Shown: piece by piece, positions 1 to 7,796 of the stretch
How positions within the stretch are numbered: the stretch's first letter is position 1
How the letters are laid out: the number at the start of each line of letters is the position of its first letter
Source of the DNA: CAYUNA01 sp047629355
Lineage (GTDB): Bacteria; Bacteroidota; Bacteroidia; Chitinophagales; Saprospiraceae
NCBI GenBank assembly: GCA_047629355.1
Contig: JBLHWU010000048.1
Coordinates: 1 to 33,019, forward strand
Reading direction: 5' to 3'
DNA length: 33,019 nucleotides
The notes under the pieces: generated by a model
Seen by the model: only the letters and a program-made list of their open reading frames with translations
Databases searched by the model: none
What the model was told of the DNA's origin: nothing
Made by a program: the position numbers and the translations under genes

Positions 1-23
1 GGCATAAAATTTAATTTCATGCC
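1..23 (-). repeat. Imperfect palindrome downstream of rpsB
   Basis: The first 23 bases read almost the same on both strands (GGCAT...ATGCC, three mismatches). It lies 13 bp past the rpsB stop on the - strand. It could be an intercistronic hairpin before the next gene, which in many Bacteroidota is tsf, but the window ends here. No U-tract can be assessed. Confidence 0.4.
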
Positions 24-36
24 CCTAAAAATTGGC

Positions 37-759
37 TTACGCCGCAGCTTTTGCCTTCTCAGGTTGTTGCTTTGAACGGTCTTCCAATCCTTCTTTGATT
101 GCTTCCGTCAAGTAATCAACAATTACTGCGATAGATTTAGAAGCATCGTCATTTGCTGGAATTGGGAAGTCCACCTGACCTGGGTCAGAGTTGGTATCCA
201 CCATTCCGAAAGTACGCATACCCAACTTGTGAGCTTCCTTAACTGCAATGTGTTCGTGCGTTGTATCAACGATGAAAATTGCAGAAGGCAAACGGTTCAA
301 GTTAGAGATACCACCCAAAACACGGTTCAATTTCGCATGTTCACGCGTCAAAGTCAAACGTTCTTTTTTGGTGATAGTCGTTACTTTCTCATCGTTCAAC
401 ATTCGGTCAATGTTGTTCATTTTCTTAACAGAACGACGGATAGTTGCAAAGTTAGTCATCATACCTCCCAACCAACGGTCAGTAACGTGAGGCATTCCAA
501 CAGAGTCAGCAGCTTTCGAAACGATTTCGCGCGCTTGCTTCTTCGTTGCAACGAACATGATTTTACGACCTGACTTTGCAATTGCTTTCATCGCATTTGC
601 AGCACGGTCCAAACATTCTTCCGTTCGGTTCAAGTCAATAATGTGAATCCCTTTACGCTCCATGAAAATATATGGAGACATTTTTGGATTCCATTTTTTC
701 TTCAAGTGTCCAAAGTGAACACCTGCGTCCAATAATTCTTTATGAGTAGGCTTAGCCAT
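37..759 (-). CDS. rpsB: 30S ribosomal protein S2
   Basis: Structural protein of the small ribosomal subunit, 240 aa, which is normal for S2. The N-terminal block HFGHLKKKWNPKMSPYIF, the middle block IMFVATKKQA and DRWLGGMMTN are classical S2 signatures. The C-terminal tail (about residues 226-240) is Lys/Ala-rich and variable, as usual. The ATG start at 759 is the only start that preserves the N-terminal block. It is the third gene of a - strand cluster rplM-rpsI-rpsB, 81 bp behind rpsI. That gap contains a strong hairpin that could modulate read-through into rpsB. Identification is secure. Confidence 0.98.
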   Translation of the reverse strand: MAKPTHKELLDAGVHFGHLKKKWNPKMSPYIFMERKGIHIIDLNRTEECLDRAANAMKAIAKSGRKIMFVATKKQAREIVSKAADSVGMPHVTDRWLGGMMTNFATIRRSVKKMNNIDRMLNDEKVTTITKKERLTLTREHAKLNRVLGGISNLNRLPSAIFIVDTTHEHIAVKEAHKLGMRTFGMVDTNSDPGQVDFPIPANDDASKSIAVIVDYLTEAIKEGLEDRSKQQPEKAKAAA

Positions 760-792
760 TATATTAAAGGTTGTGATTTTAAAAAATAATTA

Positions 793-832
793 GACTTTGG
801 ATAAAATATTCGTAAAAATGATATCCAAAGTC
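793..832 (-). terminator. Attenuator-like hairpin between rpsI and rpsB
   Basis: Perfect 11-bp inverted repeat GACTTTGGATA (793-803) / TATCCAAAGTC (822-832) with an 18-nt AT-rich loop. Read on the - strand it is followed by TAATTATTTTTT, a weak U-rich tail. It lies between two genes expected to be co-transcribed, so it is either a partial terminator, a processing site or a protein-binding leader of rpsB. The hairpin is directly visible; the function is inferred. Confidence 0.55.
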
Positions 833-840
833 CAAAGGAT

Positions 841-1227
841 TTAACGCTTCGAGAACTGGAAGCTTTTCCGTGCTTTTGGCTTACCGTATTTTTTACGTTC
901 AACCACCCGAGCATCTCGTTTAAGAAAGCTCTTGCTTTTAAGCGGGGTACGGAATTCTTCATTCAATTTCACCAAAGCACGAGAAATTCCCATTCGAACT
1001 GCCTCTGATTGTCCTTTGAAACCACCACCTTTGACATTGACTTTCAAGTCGTAAATGCCTTCAACTTCTACTGTCGCAAATGGATCAGTAATATTGTGTT
1101 GAATGTGTGTTTGTGGGAAATAGTCTTTGTAAGACTTACCATTCACGATAATTTTACCGTCTCCTTTTGTCAGATATACCCGGGCTACCGATGCTTTTCT
1201 CCGACCTATGGCATTAATCATTTCCAT
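841..1227 (-). CDS. rpsI: 30S ribosomal protein S9
   Basis: Small-subunit protein whose C-terminal tail reaches the P-site tRNA. The 128-aa length is normal. The start MEMINAIGRRKASVARVYL, the central GGGFKGQSEAVRMGISRALV and the terminal KARKSFQFSKR are diagnostic of S9. The ATG at 1227 is used; a second ATG two codons later is possible. It follows rplM by 84 bp in the usual rplM-rpsI order, so the two are probably one transcript from the promoter at 1889-1920. Nothing is degenerate. Confidence 0.98.
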   Translation of the reverse strand: MEMINAIGRRKASVARVYLTKGDGKIIVNGKSYKDYFPQTHIQHNITDPFATVEVEGIYDLKVNVKGGGFKGQSEAVRMGISRALVKLNEEFRTPLKSKSFLKRDARVVERKKYGKPKARKSFQFSKR

Positions 1228-1306
1228 ATTAATATGAGTTTGAATTCAACTTTCAAAAATCGTCGTTATCGTAACTTCAGAATTTTGAATGCTAAACTGT
1301 TTTTTA

Positions 1307-1334
1307 AAATTTTAAAGCTTAAATTTTAAAGCTT
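1307..1334. repeat. 14-bp tandem duplication across the rplM stop
   Basis: AAATTTTAAAGCTT occurs twice back to back (1307-1320 and 1321-1334). The duplication covers the last codons and the stop codon of rplM, so the C-terminal residues LKFKL and the stop are read from the two copies in different frames. It looks like a local slippage or duplication event that changed the last residues of L13. Confidence 0.8.
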
Positions 1335-1761
1335 CAGGTTTTTGAGCTACGTGTGGATGTTCTGTGCCTGCATAAACAAACATTTTCTTGAACATCTGAC
1401 GACCCAAACGGTTTTTAGGCAACATACCACGCACTGCATTTTCAATGATTGCATGTGGTTTTTTGTCCAACAAATCCTTTGGAGTAGCTCTACGCTGCCC
1501 CCCCGGATATCCCGTGTGACGGATGTATTGTTTGTCGTTCAATTTATTACCTGTGAAACGCACCTTTTCAGCGTTTATCACCACGATACAGTCACCACAA
1601 TCAACGTGCGGTGTGTAAGATGGCTTGTGCTTGCCCTTCAAAATATAGGCAATTCGGCTTGCCAATCGACCACAGATTTCGCCGTCAGCATCGACAACGA
1701 ACCACTTGTGGTCAACGGTTTCTTTATTCGCCGACTTCGTTTTGTAACTTAATGTATCCAC
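1312..1761 (-). CDS. rplM: 50S ribosomal protein L13
   Basis: Early-assembling large-subunit protein, 149 aa. The family blocks WFVVDADGEICGRLASRIA (about residues 20-38), YTPHVDCGDCIVVINAEKV and the central RHTGYPGG plus AVRGMLPKNRLGR are all present. The start codon is GTG at 1761; no ATG lies near and the N-terminus MDTLSYKTKSA is right for Bacteroidota L13. It is the first gene of the ribosomal cluster, with a leader of about 120 nt from the predicted promoter. L13 represses its own operon in E. coli; whether that holds here cannot be read from the sequence. Confidence 0.98.
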   Translation of the reverse strand: MDTLSYKTKSANKETVDHKWFVVDADGEICGRLASRIAYILKGKHKPSYTPHVDCGDCIVVINAEKVRFTGNKLNDKQYIRHTGYPGGQRRATPKDLLDKKPHAIIENAVRGMLPKNRLGRQMFKKMFVYAGTEHPHVAQKPEALKFKL

Positions 1762-1888
1762 TACTTACGTAATTTAGAATAAGAAAAGAAGTGAATTTTT
1801 TCGTTAAAAACACGCTTCCTATCAAATTGAATATCGAATAAAATTATTTTCAAAAATAGCAAAATCACCTTAGTGAAATTTGCGAGCG

Positions 1889-1920
1889 CAAAAGTACTTC
1901 ACTTTTTTCGATAAAACAAC
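1889..1920 (-). promoter_or_regulatory. Promoter of rplM-rpsI-rpsB (Bacteroidota type)
   Basis: On the - strand the -7 box is TACTTTTG (1896-1889), and a -33 TTG (1919-1917) lies 20 nt upstream. This matches the TTTG/TAnnTTTG consensus of the Bacteroidota housekeeping sigma factor. Transcription would begin near 1882, leaving a leader of about 120 nt before the GTG of rplM. The leader starts with a small hairpin (TCAC/GTGA around 1865-1877), possibly part of a ribosomal-protein leader. Confidence 0.65.
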
Positions 1921-2143
1921 CTTTGGAGGATGAAATTTTTATTTTTTATTTTGTAAAGTGTTGATTTTCAGTTGAATTTTCGCTCAGGAATTTTGGTGGG
2001 TTGGTTTTTTGGTGATTTTTTAGGTGAAAATTGAGTGGGTTTTTAGAAAATTGAAGGATTGAGTGTATAATATAAGGTGTGGGCGTTTGATAGGTGATTG
2101 CTTATGAATGGTAGTTTAGGTGCAAATGTTTGCTGGAAATTTT

Positions 2144-2165
2144 TACTTTTGGGGTAGTACTTTTG
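2144..2165 (+). promoter_or_regulatory. Two overlapping -7 boxes before the 2191 gene
   Basis: TACTTTTG appears twice, at 2144-2151 and 2158-2165. Both fit the TAnnTTTG -7 consensus and lie 26-47 bp upstream of the ATG. The nearest TTTG (2129-2132) is 11 or 25 nt away, outside ideal spacing, so the -33 element is unconvincing. The downstream box is the better candidate. Confidence 0.35.
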
Positions 2166-2190
2166 ACTATAACCAAAAATTAAATAGAGA

Positions 2191-2745
2191 ATGGGACTCA
2201 ATGTAATTGACAGAAATCATGATGGTAAATTAGAAGAGCTTCAAGATGCTTTAGGTTGGCACTTGGAAAAAGTAGAAGAAATCAACTTTGAAATAGCATC
2301 TGAAAGTTGGAAGGATGGAGATATTTGTGATATCTTTTTTACAGAAAGGGGAACACTAATTTTTACAAGTATGGAAATGTATGACGCTTGTAAGATTGCA
2401 GATAGAAGAACTCTTTCTTTTGTTTATTCAGAAATATCAATGGCTTTTCAAGTACAGTATTACGAAAATGGTATACTAAAACGTTCAATCATGGAAGTCG
2501 AAGGTAATAGGATGATGGATGAAGGTAAAAAATTAGACATTGAAGAAAAATCGAAGAATACTGCTGATATTATTTGTAATAAAGTTGAATTTTTTTTAGG
2601 TAAAGATTTTTGGGAGATAGAGGAGGAAGAAGTGGCAACGAGGTTCAAGTTATCTCAAAAAAGAACTGAAAAGGTAAATAAGACTAAAATTGCAAAATTA
2701 CCTACGCAACGAAATACTAAAAAATGGTGGGAATTTTGGAAGTAA
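2191..2745 (+). CDS. Hypothetical protein with WWEFWK tail
   Basis: I do not recognise this 184-aa protein. It is acidic and apparently soluble and cytoplasmic: there is no signal peptide or membrane segment. Residues 1-110 look like an alpha/beta domain (alternating strands such as DICDIFFTERGTLIFTSMEMY). Residues 110-150 are helical and highly charged, and a Lys-rich linker ends in KKWWEFWK. Tryptophan-rich C-termini of this kind are familiar to me from unrelated small Bacteroidota proteins, but I know no assigned role. The ATG at 2191 sits 26 bp after a -7 box. It ends 96 bp before ddl in the same direction, so they may share a transcript. Function unknown. Confidence 0.75.
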   Translation: MGLNVIDRNHDGKLEELQDALGWHLEKVEEINFEIASESWKDGDICDIFFTERGTLIFTSMEMYDACKIADRRTLSFVYSEISMAFQVQYYENGILKRSIMEVEGNRMMDEGKKLDIEEKSKNTADIICNKVEFFLGKDFWEIEEEEVATRFKLSQKRTEKVNKTKIAKLPTQRNTKKWWEFWK

Positions 2746-2841
2746 GATTATCAAAAAATCCTTTTATTTGTCCGTCTGGAGCATAGAGCAGATATTTAAA
2801 ATAAAAAATTAAACAAACAACACATCCAATTTCAAATAGCA

Positions 2842-3804
2842 ATGAAAAAACAAAACATCGCCATCATCACCGGCGGAAACGTTGCCGAGCGAGAAATCGC
2901 CCTCAAAAGTGCCAAAACCATCCAAAACCATCTGGACGATACCAAGTATAACAAATGGGTGATTGAACTCAACGGCACAGACTTTATCGACCAAGAAACA
3001 AAAACAGTCGTCGATAAAAATGATTTTTCGCTAAGCATCGACGGACAAAAAATCCAATTCGATTTGGCGTTTTTGATGATACACGGGCATCCTGCAGAAG
3101 ACGGCTGCCTGCAAGGATATTTCGATATTATTGGCTTGAAATACACGGGCAGCGATGCCTTTGTCAGTGGCTTGACTTTCAACAAACAAGCGTGCAAAAC
3201 ATTTCTAAGAAATTACAATATCGAAATGGCACCGTCGCAACTATTGCGCAAAAGCGAGTCGATTGATTGGGATAGTTTGCACCAAATGGAATTACCCGTT
3301 TTTGTCAAACCTAATAAAAATGGCAGTAGTTACGGCATAACCAAAGTGACAGAAAGCAGCGAACTCGAAACCGCTGTTAATTTATCCTTTAAATTTGATG
3401 ATGAAGTCATCGTCGAAGGCTTCATGGAAGGACGGGAATTTTCCAACGGTGTCCTGCGCGACGGCGATGAATTGGTTGTAATGCCCGTTACTGAAATTGT
3501 TTCTGAAAATGACTTTTTCGATTACGAGGCAAAGTACACGGGCAAAAGTCAAGAAATCACCCCTGCCCGACTCTCTCGGGAAAAAACGGCAGAATGTCAA
3601 GCAATTTCTATAAAACTCTACGAAATATTGGGCTGCAAAGGCATGACGAGATTTGATTATATTTTGGTTGGCGAGACGTTCATGTTTTTGGAAGCAAATA
3701 CAATTCCTGGAATGTCAGAAGCGAGCATTTTTCCACAACAAGCCTTAGCGCATGGCTGGACGGTCGGGGAAATGTTAGATAAAATTGTTGCAGAAGTCTC
3801 GTAG
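2842..3804 (+). CDS. ddl: D-alanine--D-alanine ligase
   Basis: ATP-grasp enzyme that joins two D-alanines for the peptidoglycan stem peptide in the cytoplasm. The 320-aa length fits the short Ddl class. The N-terminal GGNVAEREIAL (about 11-21) binds the first D-Ala; HGHPAEDG (81-88) is the family HGxxGEDG loop with a Pro-Ala variation; the ATP lysine lies in VKPNKNGSSYG (155-165). The metal and second D-Ala site is LEANTIPGMSEAS (283-295). All key positions appear present. ATG start, 96 bp after the hypothetical gene. The 3' end overlaps part of a complex inverted-repeat region (15 bases near 3788-3804 have an inverted counterpart at 3938-3952). Confidence 0.93.
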   Translation: MKKQNIAIITGGNVAEREIALKSAKTIQNHLDDTKYNKWVIELNGTDFIDQETKTVVDKNDFSLSIDGQKIQFDLAFLMIHGHPAEDGCLQGYFDIIGLKYTGSDAFVSGLTFNKQACKTFLRNYNIEMAPSQLLRKSESIDWDSLHQMELPVFVKPNKNGSSYGITKVTESSELETAVNLSFKFDDEVIVEGFMEGREFSNGVLRDGDELVVMPVTEIVSENDFFDYEAKYTGKSQEITPARLSREKTAECQAISIKLYEILGCKGMTRFDYILVGETFMFLEANTIPGMSEASIFPQQALAHGWTVGEMLDKIVAEVS

Positions 3805-3843
3805 TCAGCACAAGTTCCTTTTAAGAAATGGGGTTCGTCAATA

Positions 3844-3979
3844 ATTTTGGTTCTTTGATAAATGCTGTGAAGGCTAAATTTATTAACAAGGGGTACTTTT
3901 TCAGTATTCCTACTTTTAGCCGATAAAGTACCCTCTACTACAGACTTTGCAATCACGAAATTTGTCAAAGAACCAAAAT
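3844..3979. mobile_element. 136-bp MITE-like element with terminal inverted repeats
   Basis: 20-nt arms at 3844-3863 and 3960-3979 are inverted copies with one transition. Weaker similarity (a shared GTGA) extends inward to about 27 nt. The core GGTTCTTTGAYAAAT resembles, from memory, ends of ISL3-family insertion sequences. Inside are GGGTACTTT / AAAGTACCC (3891-3899, 3925-3933) and GGCTAAA / TTTAGCC (3872-3878, 3915-3921), which cross each other and could form a pseudoknot. I see no transposase gene and no clear target-site duplication. It could instead be a structured RNA or a terminator-like repeat. Confidence 0.5.
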
Positions 3980-3995
3980 CTTGGTATTTAAAAAA

Positions 3996-4087
3996 AATCA
4001 CGGAGTGATTGAATAGCGGTAACTTCTAATGAAATTAGGGAGACCTTGCCTATCTTATTGCTTTTGCAAGGAAGTAGGCATTTTTTT
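3996..4087 (+). ncRNA. Candidate small structured RNA ending in a terminator
   Basis: Three consecutive hairpins are visible: AATCAC-gga-GTGATT (3996-4010), CTAAT-gaa-ATTAG (4026-4038) and the terminator (4047-4087). The region lies nearly 200 nt past the ddl stop and almost 180 nt before the SprB gene. It could be an independent sRNA, a 3' UTR-derived RNA, or just the ddl trailer. No promoter with both boxes is evident. I did not recognise a known RNA family. Confidence 0.3.
4047..4087 (+). terminator. Rho-independent terminator
   Basis: TGCCTA (4047-4052) pairs with TAGGCA (4075-4080). Inside, CTT/AAG and TTGC-tttt-GCAA continue the stem to a four-base loop. Seven Ts follow directly (4081-4087). 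It ends transcription from the ddl side or of a small RNA. Confidence 0.8.
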
Positions 4088-4120
4088 GTACTAAAAATTA
4101 TTATACGCTCTACTTTTAAT

Positions 4121-4128
4121 TATTTTTG
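4121..4128 (+). promoter_or_regulatory. Possible -7 box for the SprB-repeat gene
   Basis: TATTTTTG fits TAnnTTTG and lies just after the terminator at 4047-4087, giving a leader of about 130 nt before the ATG at 4265. No TTG is found at the proper -33 spacing, so this is only a candidate. The remaining leader (4136-4264) is AT-rich without other visible features. Confidence 0.3.
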
Positions 4129-4264
4129 CCAAAATAGAAATAGCACAATGATTATTTCCTGTTTCTATAATTAGCCAATTTTCCAACAGAAGTAAACCCG
4201 CCACAATTTTATCAAAAGTTAAGCAATAACAATTTTATCGAAACCAAACTAAAAATTTTCATTC

Positions 4265-7200
4265 ATGCAAAAGCTAATCTTTACTGTGTTTTTGACAACG
4301 ATGTGTTATCTTTCCCTTTTTAGCAATTCTATCACTGTTGAAATTCTTGAATTAGAAGACACCGAATGTTTCGGTGAAGCTTCTGGTTTCATTGAATTGG
4401 AAGCCAGTAATGGAGTAGCGCCTTACAACTTTACGCTCAATAGCGAAGTCAATAATATAGGTTCATTTGAAGATTTAGAAGCGGGTAGTTATAGCGTCGT
4501 CGTCACTGATCAATCAGGTTGTTCGGAGACGGTAACTTTTGAGATTGACCAGCCAAATGAAATTATTTTGATTACTTTTGACGTAAATGAAACAGGTTGC
4601 GAAGGCATCTCCAATGGTTCATTTCAATTAGAAACGGATGGTGGGACTGGCACTTATACCTACACTCTCGGCAATGAGGTTAATACCACTGGACTTTTTG
4701 AAAATTTGGCAGCAGGGACTTACGAACCACTTGTTGAAGACCAAAACGGTTGTGAATCAACCATCATGGTCGTTATTGAAAATGGACCAGGTTTGTTTGT
4801 AAATATTGTCAGTCAAATGAATGTTGATTGCTTCGGCAATAGTACTGGTCAAATAGAATTGGAAGCAGCAAACGGTCAAGCACCTTATGAATACCGAATT
4901 GGTTCGAATGTAAATACAACGGGTATTTTTGAAAATTTAGCATCAGGTACTTATTCTGTTTTAATTGCAGATAACGCGGGATGTTTATTGATGCAAAATG
5001 TGACGATTACCGAGCCGACAATATTGACGGCAAGTGTGACACAAATAACCAATGTTAGTTGCTTTGGCGCAGGTGACGGTTCATTTCAGATAACTGCAAA
5101 TGGCGGAACTCAAGGCTATACTTACGTCACAGCGAATGATAGTAATACCGACGGAATTTTCACAAATCAAAACGCAGATACCTATAATATAAGTATCACC
5201 GATGCAAACGGCTGTACAGTAATGGTGATGGCGACGATTGCGGAACCTTCTGAAATTGTGGTTAATATGCTAACCGCTACCAATGTCGATTGCAATGGCA
5301 ACGCGACTGGTTCAATTCAACTGTCAGCAACAGGAGGCGCAGGTGGTTTTTCTTATTCAACCAATGGACAAACGAATGATACGGGTAGTTTTTCAAATCT
5401 AGCGGCAGGCATTTACATGGTAATTATTGCCGATGCGAGTGGCTGTTCCTCAACAACGAATGTCGAAGTTGCTCAACCTGATGAATTAATCGGAATCGTT
5501 GACGCCATTTTTAATATCAACTGCGCAGGTGGCGGTACGGGGGGAATTGATTTTGGAACAACAGGCGGCACTGGTGATTTTACGTTTACTTTAAATGGTA
5601 TGAGTAACAACACTGGCTTTTTTGAAAATTTGTCAGCAGGCAATTACACCGCAACGATTGTGGATGCCAACGGTTGCGAAACAACGGCAATGGGAACTAT
5701 CGAAGAATCAGATGGGTTGGGTGTGAATATCATTGCTTTGGCTGATGTAACTTGCAACGGCGATACGGACGGTTCGGTGACGCTTGAAGCAAATGGTGGT
5801 TCAGGAAATTACACTTATACTTTGGATGGTGAAATGAATACCACTGGAACTTTCAATAACCTTGTACCTGGCGATTATACGGCATTTTTAACGGATGATT
5901 TGGAGTGCTCGACAATGGTTGATTTTATAATTAATGAACCAGCAACAATAACGGTTTCTATTGAAATTATCAATACGATTGATTGTGCAGGTGACAACAA
6001 TGCAAGCATTCTGGCAATAGCCACGGGCGGCACAGGCGACCTTTCTTATTCTATTGATTTACAAAATAACGATACGGGTATTTTTGAGAATTTGTCAGCT
6101 GGTGTTTATCCAGTGATGGTTTCTGATGCAAATGGTTGTTCGGCTATCGAAGAAATTGTGATTGATGAACCAGCAGAATTGCAAATTTTAGTTCCAAATT
6201 TCGGTGCGACTACTTGCTTTGACAGCAGCGATGGATTCATTCAAGTTATGGGCATGGGCGGCACTGGTGACTATATTTACATGTTGGATAATGGAACAAG
6301 TCTAACAGGTTTGTATGAAAATTTAGCTGTGGGTAATTACGATATTTCTGTAATGGATGCCAATGGATGTGACGCGATGATTCAATTTACTGTCGGCGCA
6401 CCGAACGAAGTTTTTGGGGCAATTATCAATCTTCAAAATGCAGGTTGCAACCTGATGCTTGGCTCAATTGAAGTACAAGGAATGGGCGGCACTGGTGCAT
6501 TTACTTATACTTTAGGAACGGAAACCAACGACACGGGTGTTTTTGAAAATATCGAAGCGGGCACTTACGAAATGTTATTAACTGACGCCAATGGTTGCGA
6601 AGGAAATTTAACGTTCAACATTGAAGAAGGAGAAGACATCACTGCGATGTTGGTCGAACAAGATGATGTAGAATGCTTTGGTGAAGAAACTGGTTTTGCA
6701 CAAATTTCAGCAACGGGTGGTGTGAATATCACTTATACTTTAGACAATGAAACGAACGATACTGGTATTTTTGAAAACTTACCAGCAGGGAATTACGAAG
6801 TTGTCGTCTCCAGCGGAGGTGGCTGTTCGGCAACCATTCCAGTAACGATTGAACAACCAGAACAATTGGTATTTGATATTGCAGCGACGTCTCTACTCTG
6901 CGCGGGTGTAGAAGATGGTTCATTACAAATTATAGCAACAGGCGGAACGGGTGACTATTCTTACACATTAAATGAGGAAACGAATGAGACTGGCTTGTTT
7001 GAAAATCTCACAGACGGTAGTTATATTGTAGAAGTCGAAGATGAAAATGGTTGTGTCGTCACTTCTGAATTTACGATTGAAGCACCTGTCGTTTTAATCT
7101 TAACCATTTTGGATATAGAAGATGACAATGGTTCAAATAACGGTTCTTTCAATGTTCAAGGTAGCGGCGGAACGAGTCCTTACCAATTCTCTTTGGATGG

Positions 7201-7597
7201 CGTGAATTTCCAAAACTCCCCTCCATTTAGCGACTTGATGTTTGGTGAATACACGGCATATATCATGGATGCGAACGGCTGTGTTGCTTTGGCGGAAGTC
7301 ACTGTTCCGTTTTTCAACAATACCTATAGTCTTGAATCTGGCGTGGCGGATATGACCATTTTTCCAAATCCTTTTGTAAACAATTTGACTATTGAATTGG
7401 ATTTGTATCGAGGTCAAAATTTAAACTTCACGCTTTTTAGCACTAATGGTCAGGTTATTCAAAAAATGTCTGATACCTTTGCTGCTGGAAAAACAAACGT
7501 GAATTTAACTATTTTGGAAAACTTGGCTTCCGGAACTTACTTCTTACAAGTCGTCGGTGCTGAATTTCAAGGACATTTTAAAGTTGTGAAACAATAA
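4265..7597 (+). CDS. SprB-repeat protein with T9SS type A sorting domain
   Basis: Large secreted, probably surface-attached or released, protein of 1110 aa. Residues 1-22 form a signal peptide (hydrophobic LIFTVFLTTMCYLSLF). From about residue 33 to 1027 there are 13 tandem repeats of roughly 76 aa, each with CxG...GGTGxYxYTL...NxTGxFENLxAGxY...DANGC, matching the SprB repeat family. Two Cys about 46 residues apart recur per unit and may form a disulfide; unit 13 has lost the first Cys. Residues about 1028-1110 (IFPNPF...GTYFLQVV...FKVVKQ) are a T9SS C-terminal sorting domain, removed on export. No enzymatic or binding domain is seen, so an adhesin or spacer role is inferred from SprB relatives. 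Single gene, with a terminator at 7670. Confidence 0.9.
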   Translation: MQKLIFTVFLTTMCYLSLFSNSITVEILELEDTECFGEASGFIELEASNGVAPYNFTLNSEVNNIGSFEDLEAGSYSVVVTDQSGCSETVTFEIDQPNEIILITFDVNETGCEGISNGSFQLETDGGTGTYTYTLGNEVNTTGLFENLAAGTYEPLVEDQNGCESTIMVVIENGPGLFVNIVSQMNVDCFGNSTGQIELEAANGQAPYEYRIGSNVNTTGIFENLASGTYSVLIADNAGCLLMQNVTITEPTILTASVTQITNVSCFGAGDGSFQITANGGTQGYTYVTANDSNTDGIFTNQNADTYNISITDANGCTVMVMATIAEPSEIVVNMLTATNVDCNGNATGSIQLSATGGAGGFSYSTNGQTNDTGSFSNLAAGIYMVIIADASGCSSTTNVEVAQPDELIGIVDAIFNINCAGGGTGGIDFGTTGGTGDFTFTLNGMSNNTGFFENLSAGNYTATIVDANGCETTAMGTIEESDGLGVNIIALADVTCNGDTDGSVTLEANGGSGNYTYTLDGEMNTTGTFNNLVPGDYTAFLTDDLECSTMVDFIINEPATITVSIEIINTIDCAGDNNASILAIATGGTGDLSYSIDLQNNDTGIFENLSAGVYPVMVSDANGCSAIEEIVIDEPAELQILVPNFGATTCFDSSDGFIQVMGMGGTGDYIYMLDNGTSLTGLYENLAVGNYDISVMDANGCDAMIQFTVGAPNEVFGAIINLQNAGCNLMLGSIEVQGMGGTGAFTYTLGTETNDTGVFENIEAGTYEMLLTDANGCEGNLTFNIEEGEDITAMLVEQDDVECFGEETGFAQISATGGVNITYTLDNETNDTGIFENLPAGNYEVVVSSGGGCSATIPVTIEQPEQLVFDIAATSLLCAGVEDGSLQIIATGGTGDYSYTLNEETNETGLFENLTDGSYIVEVEDENGCVVTSEFTIEAPVVLILTILDIEDDNGSNNGSFNVQGSGGTSPYQFSLDGVNFQNSPPFSDLMFGEYTAYIMDANGCVALAEVTVPFFNNTYSLESGVADMTIFPNPFVNNLTIELDLYRGQNLNFTLFSTNGQVIQKMSDTFAAGKTNVNLTILENLASGTYFLQVVGAEFQGHFKVVKQ

Positions 7598-7669
7598 TAA
7601 ACGTTCGCTCAAGGTGACGCAGTTTTTGAAATTGCGCGACCTAATATTTGCGAAAAAATAAAAAATCTG

Positions 7670-7705
7670 ATAGGGTGTATTTTCCGAAATACACCCTATT
7701 TTTTA
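7670..7705 (+). terminator. Strong hairpin terminator after the SprB gene
   Basis: Perfect 13-bp stem ATAGGGTGTATTT (7670-7682) / AAATACACCCTAT (7687-7699) with a TCCG loop, followed by TTTTTT on the + strand. It lies 73 bp after the SprB-gene stop. Confidence 0.9.
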
Positions 7706-7796
7706 TCTCTTCCTTCCGGTGTGCAACCTTGAGACTACGCTAATCTATTTTCGCGTAGACTAAAATCTATACACCGAGAAGAACAATACTTCCTCA

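Larger units (their letters stand above)
1762..2190. other. Divergent intergenic region upstream of rplM
   Basis: This 429-bp gap separates the ribosomal cluster (-) from the hypothetical gene at 2191 (+). It holds the rplM leader and promoter (1762-1920), an AT-rich, featureless middle (about 1921-2130), and weak + strand promoter boxes near 2144-2165. I see no tRNA, convincing small ORF or long repeat in it. Confidence 0.6.

Noticed and set aside
229..1752. Open frames on the + strand opposite rpsB, rpsI and rplM
   Set aside because: They are antisense shadows of conserved ribosomal protein genes, with Cys- and Arg-rich composition typical of the opposite strand.
1921..2143. tRNA or small gene in the gap before the 2191 gene
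   Set aside because: No cloverleaf, CCA end or open frame of useful length; the stretch is AT/GT-rich filler.
3657..4001. 114-codon - strand frame covering the ddl end and the MITE-like element
   Set aside because: It overlaps the conserved ddl C-terminus and shows no recognisable domain; the openness is best explained by codon structure of ddl and the AT-rich repeat.
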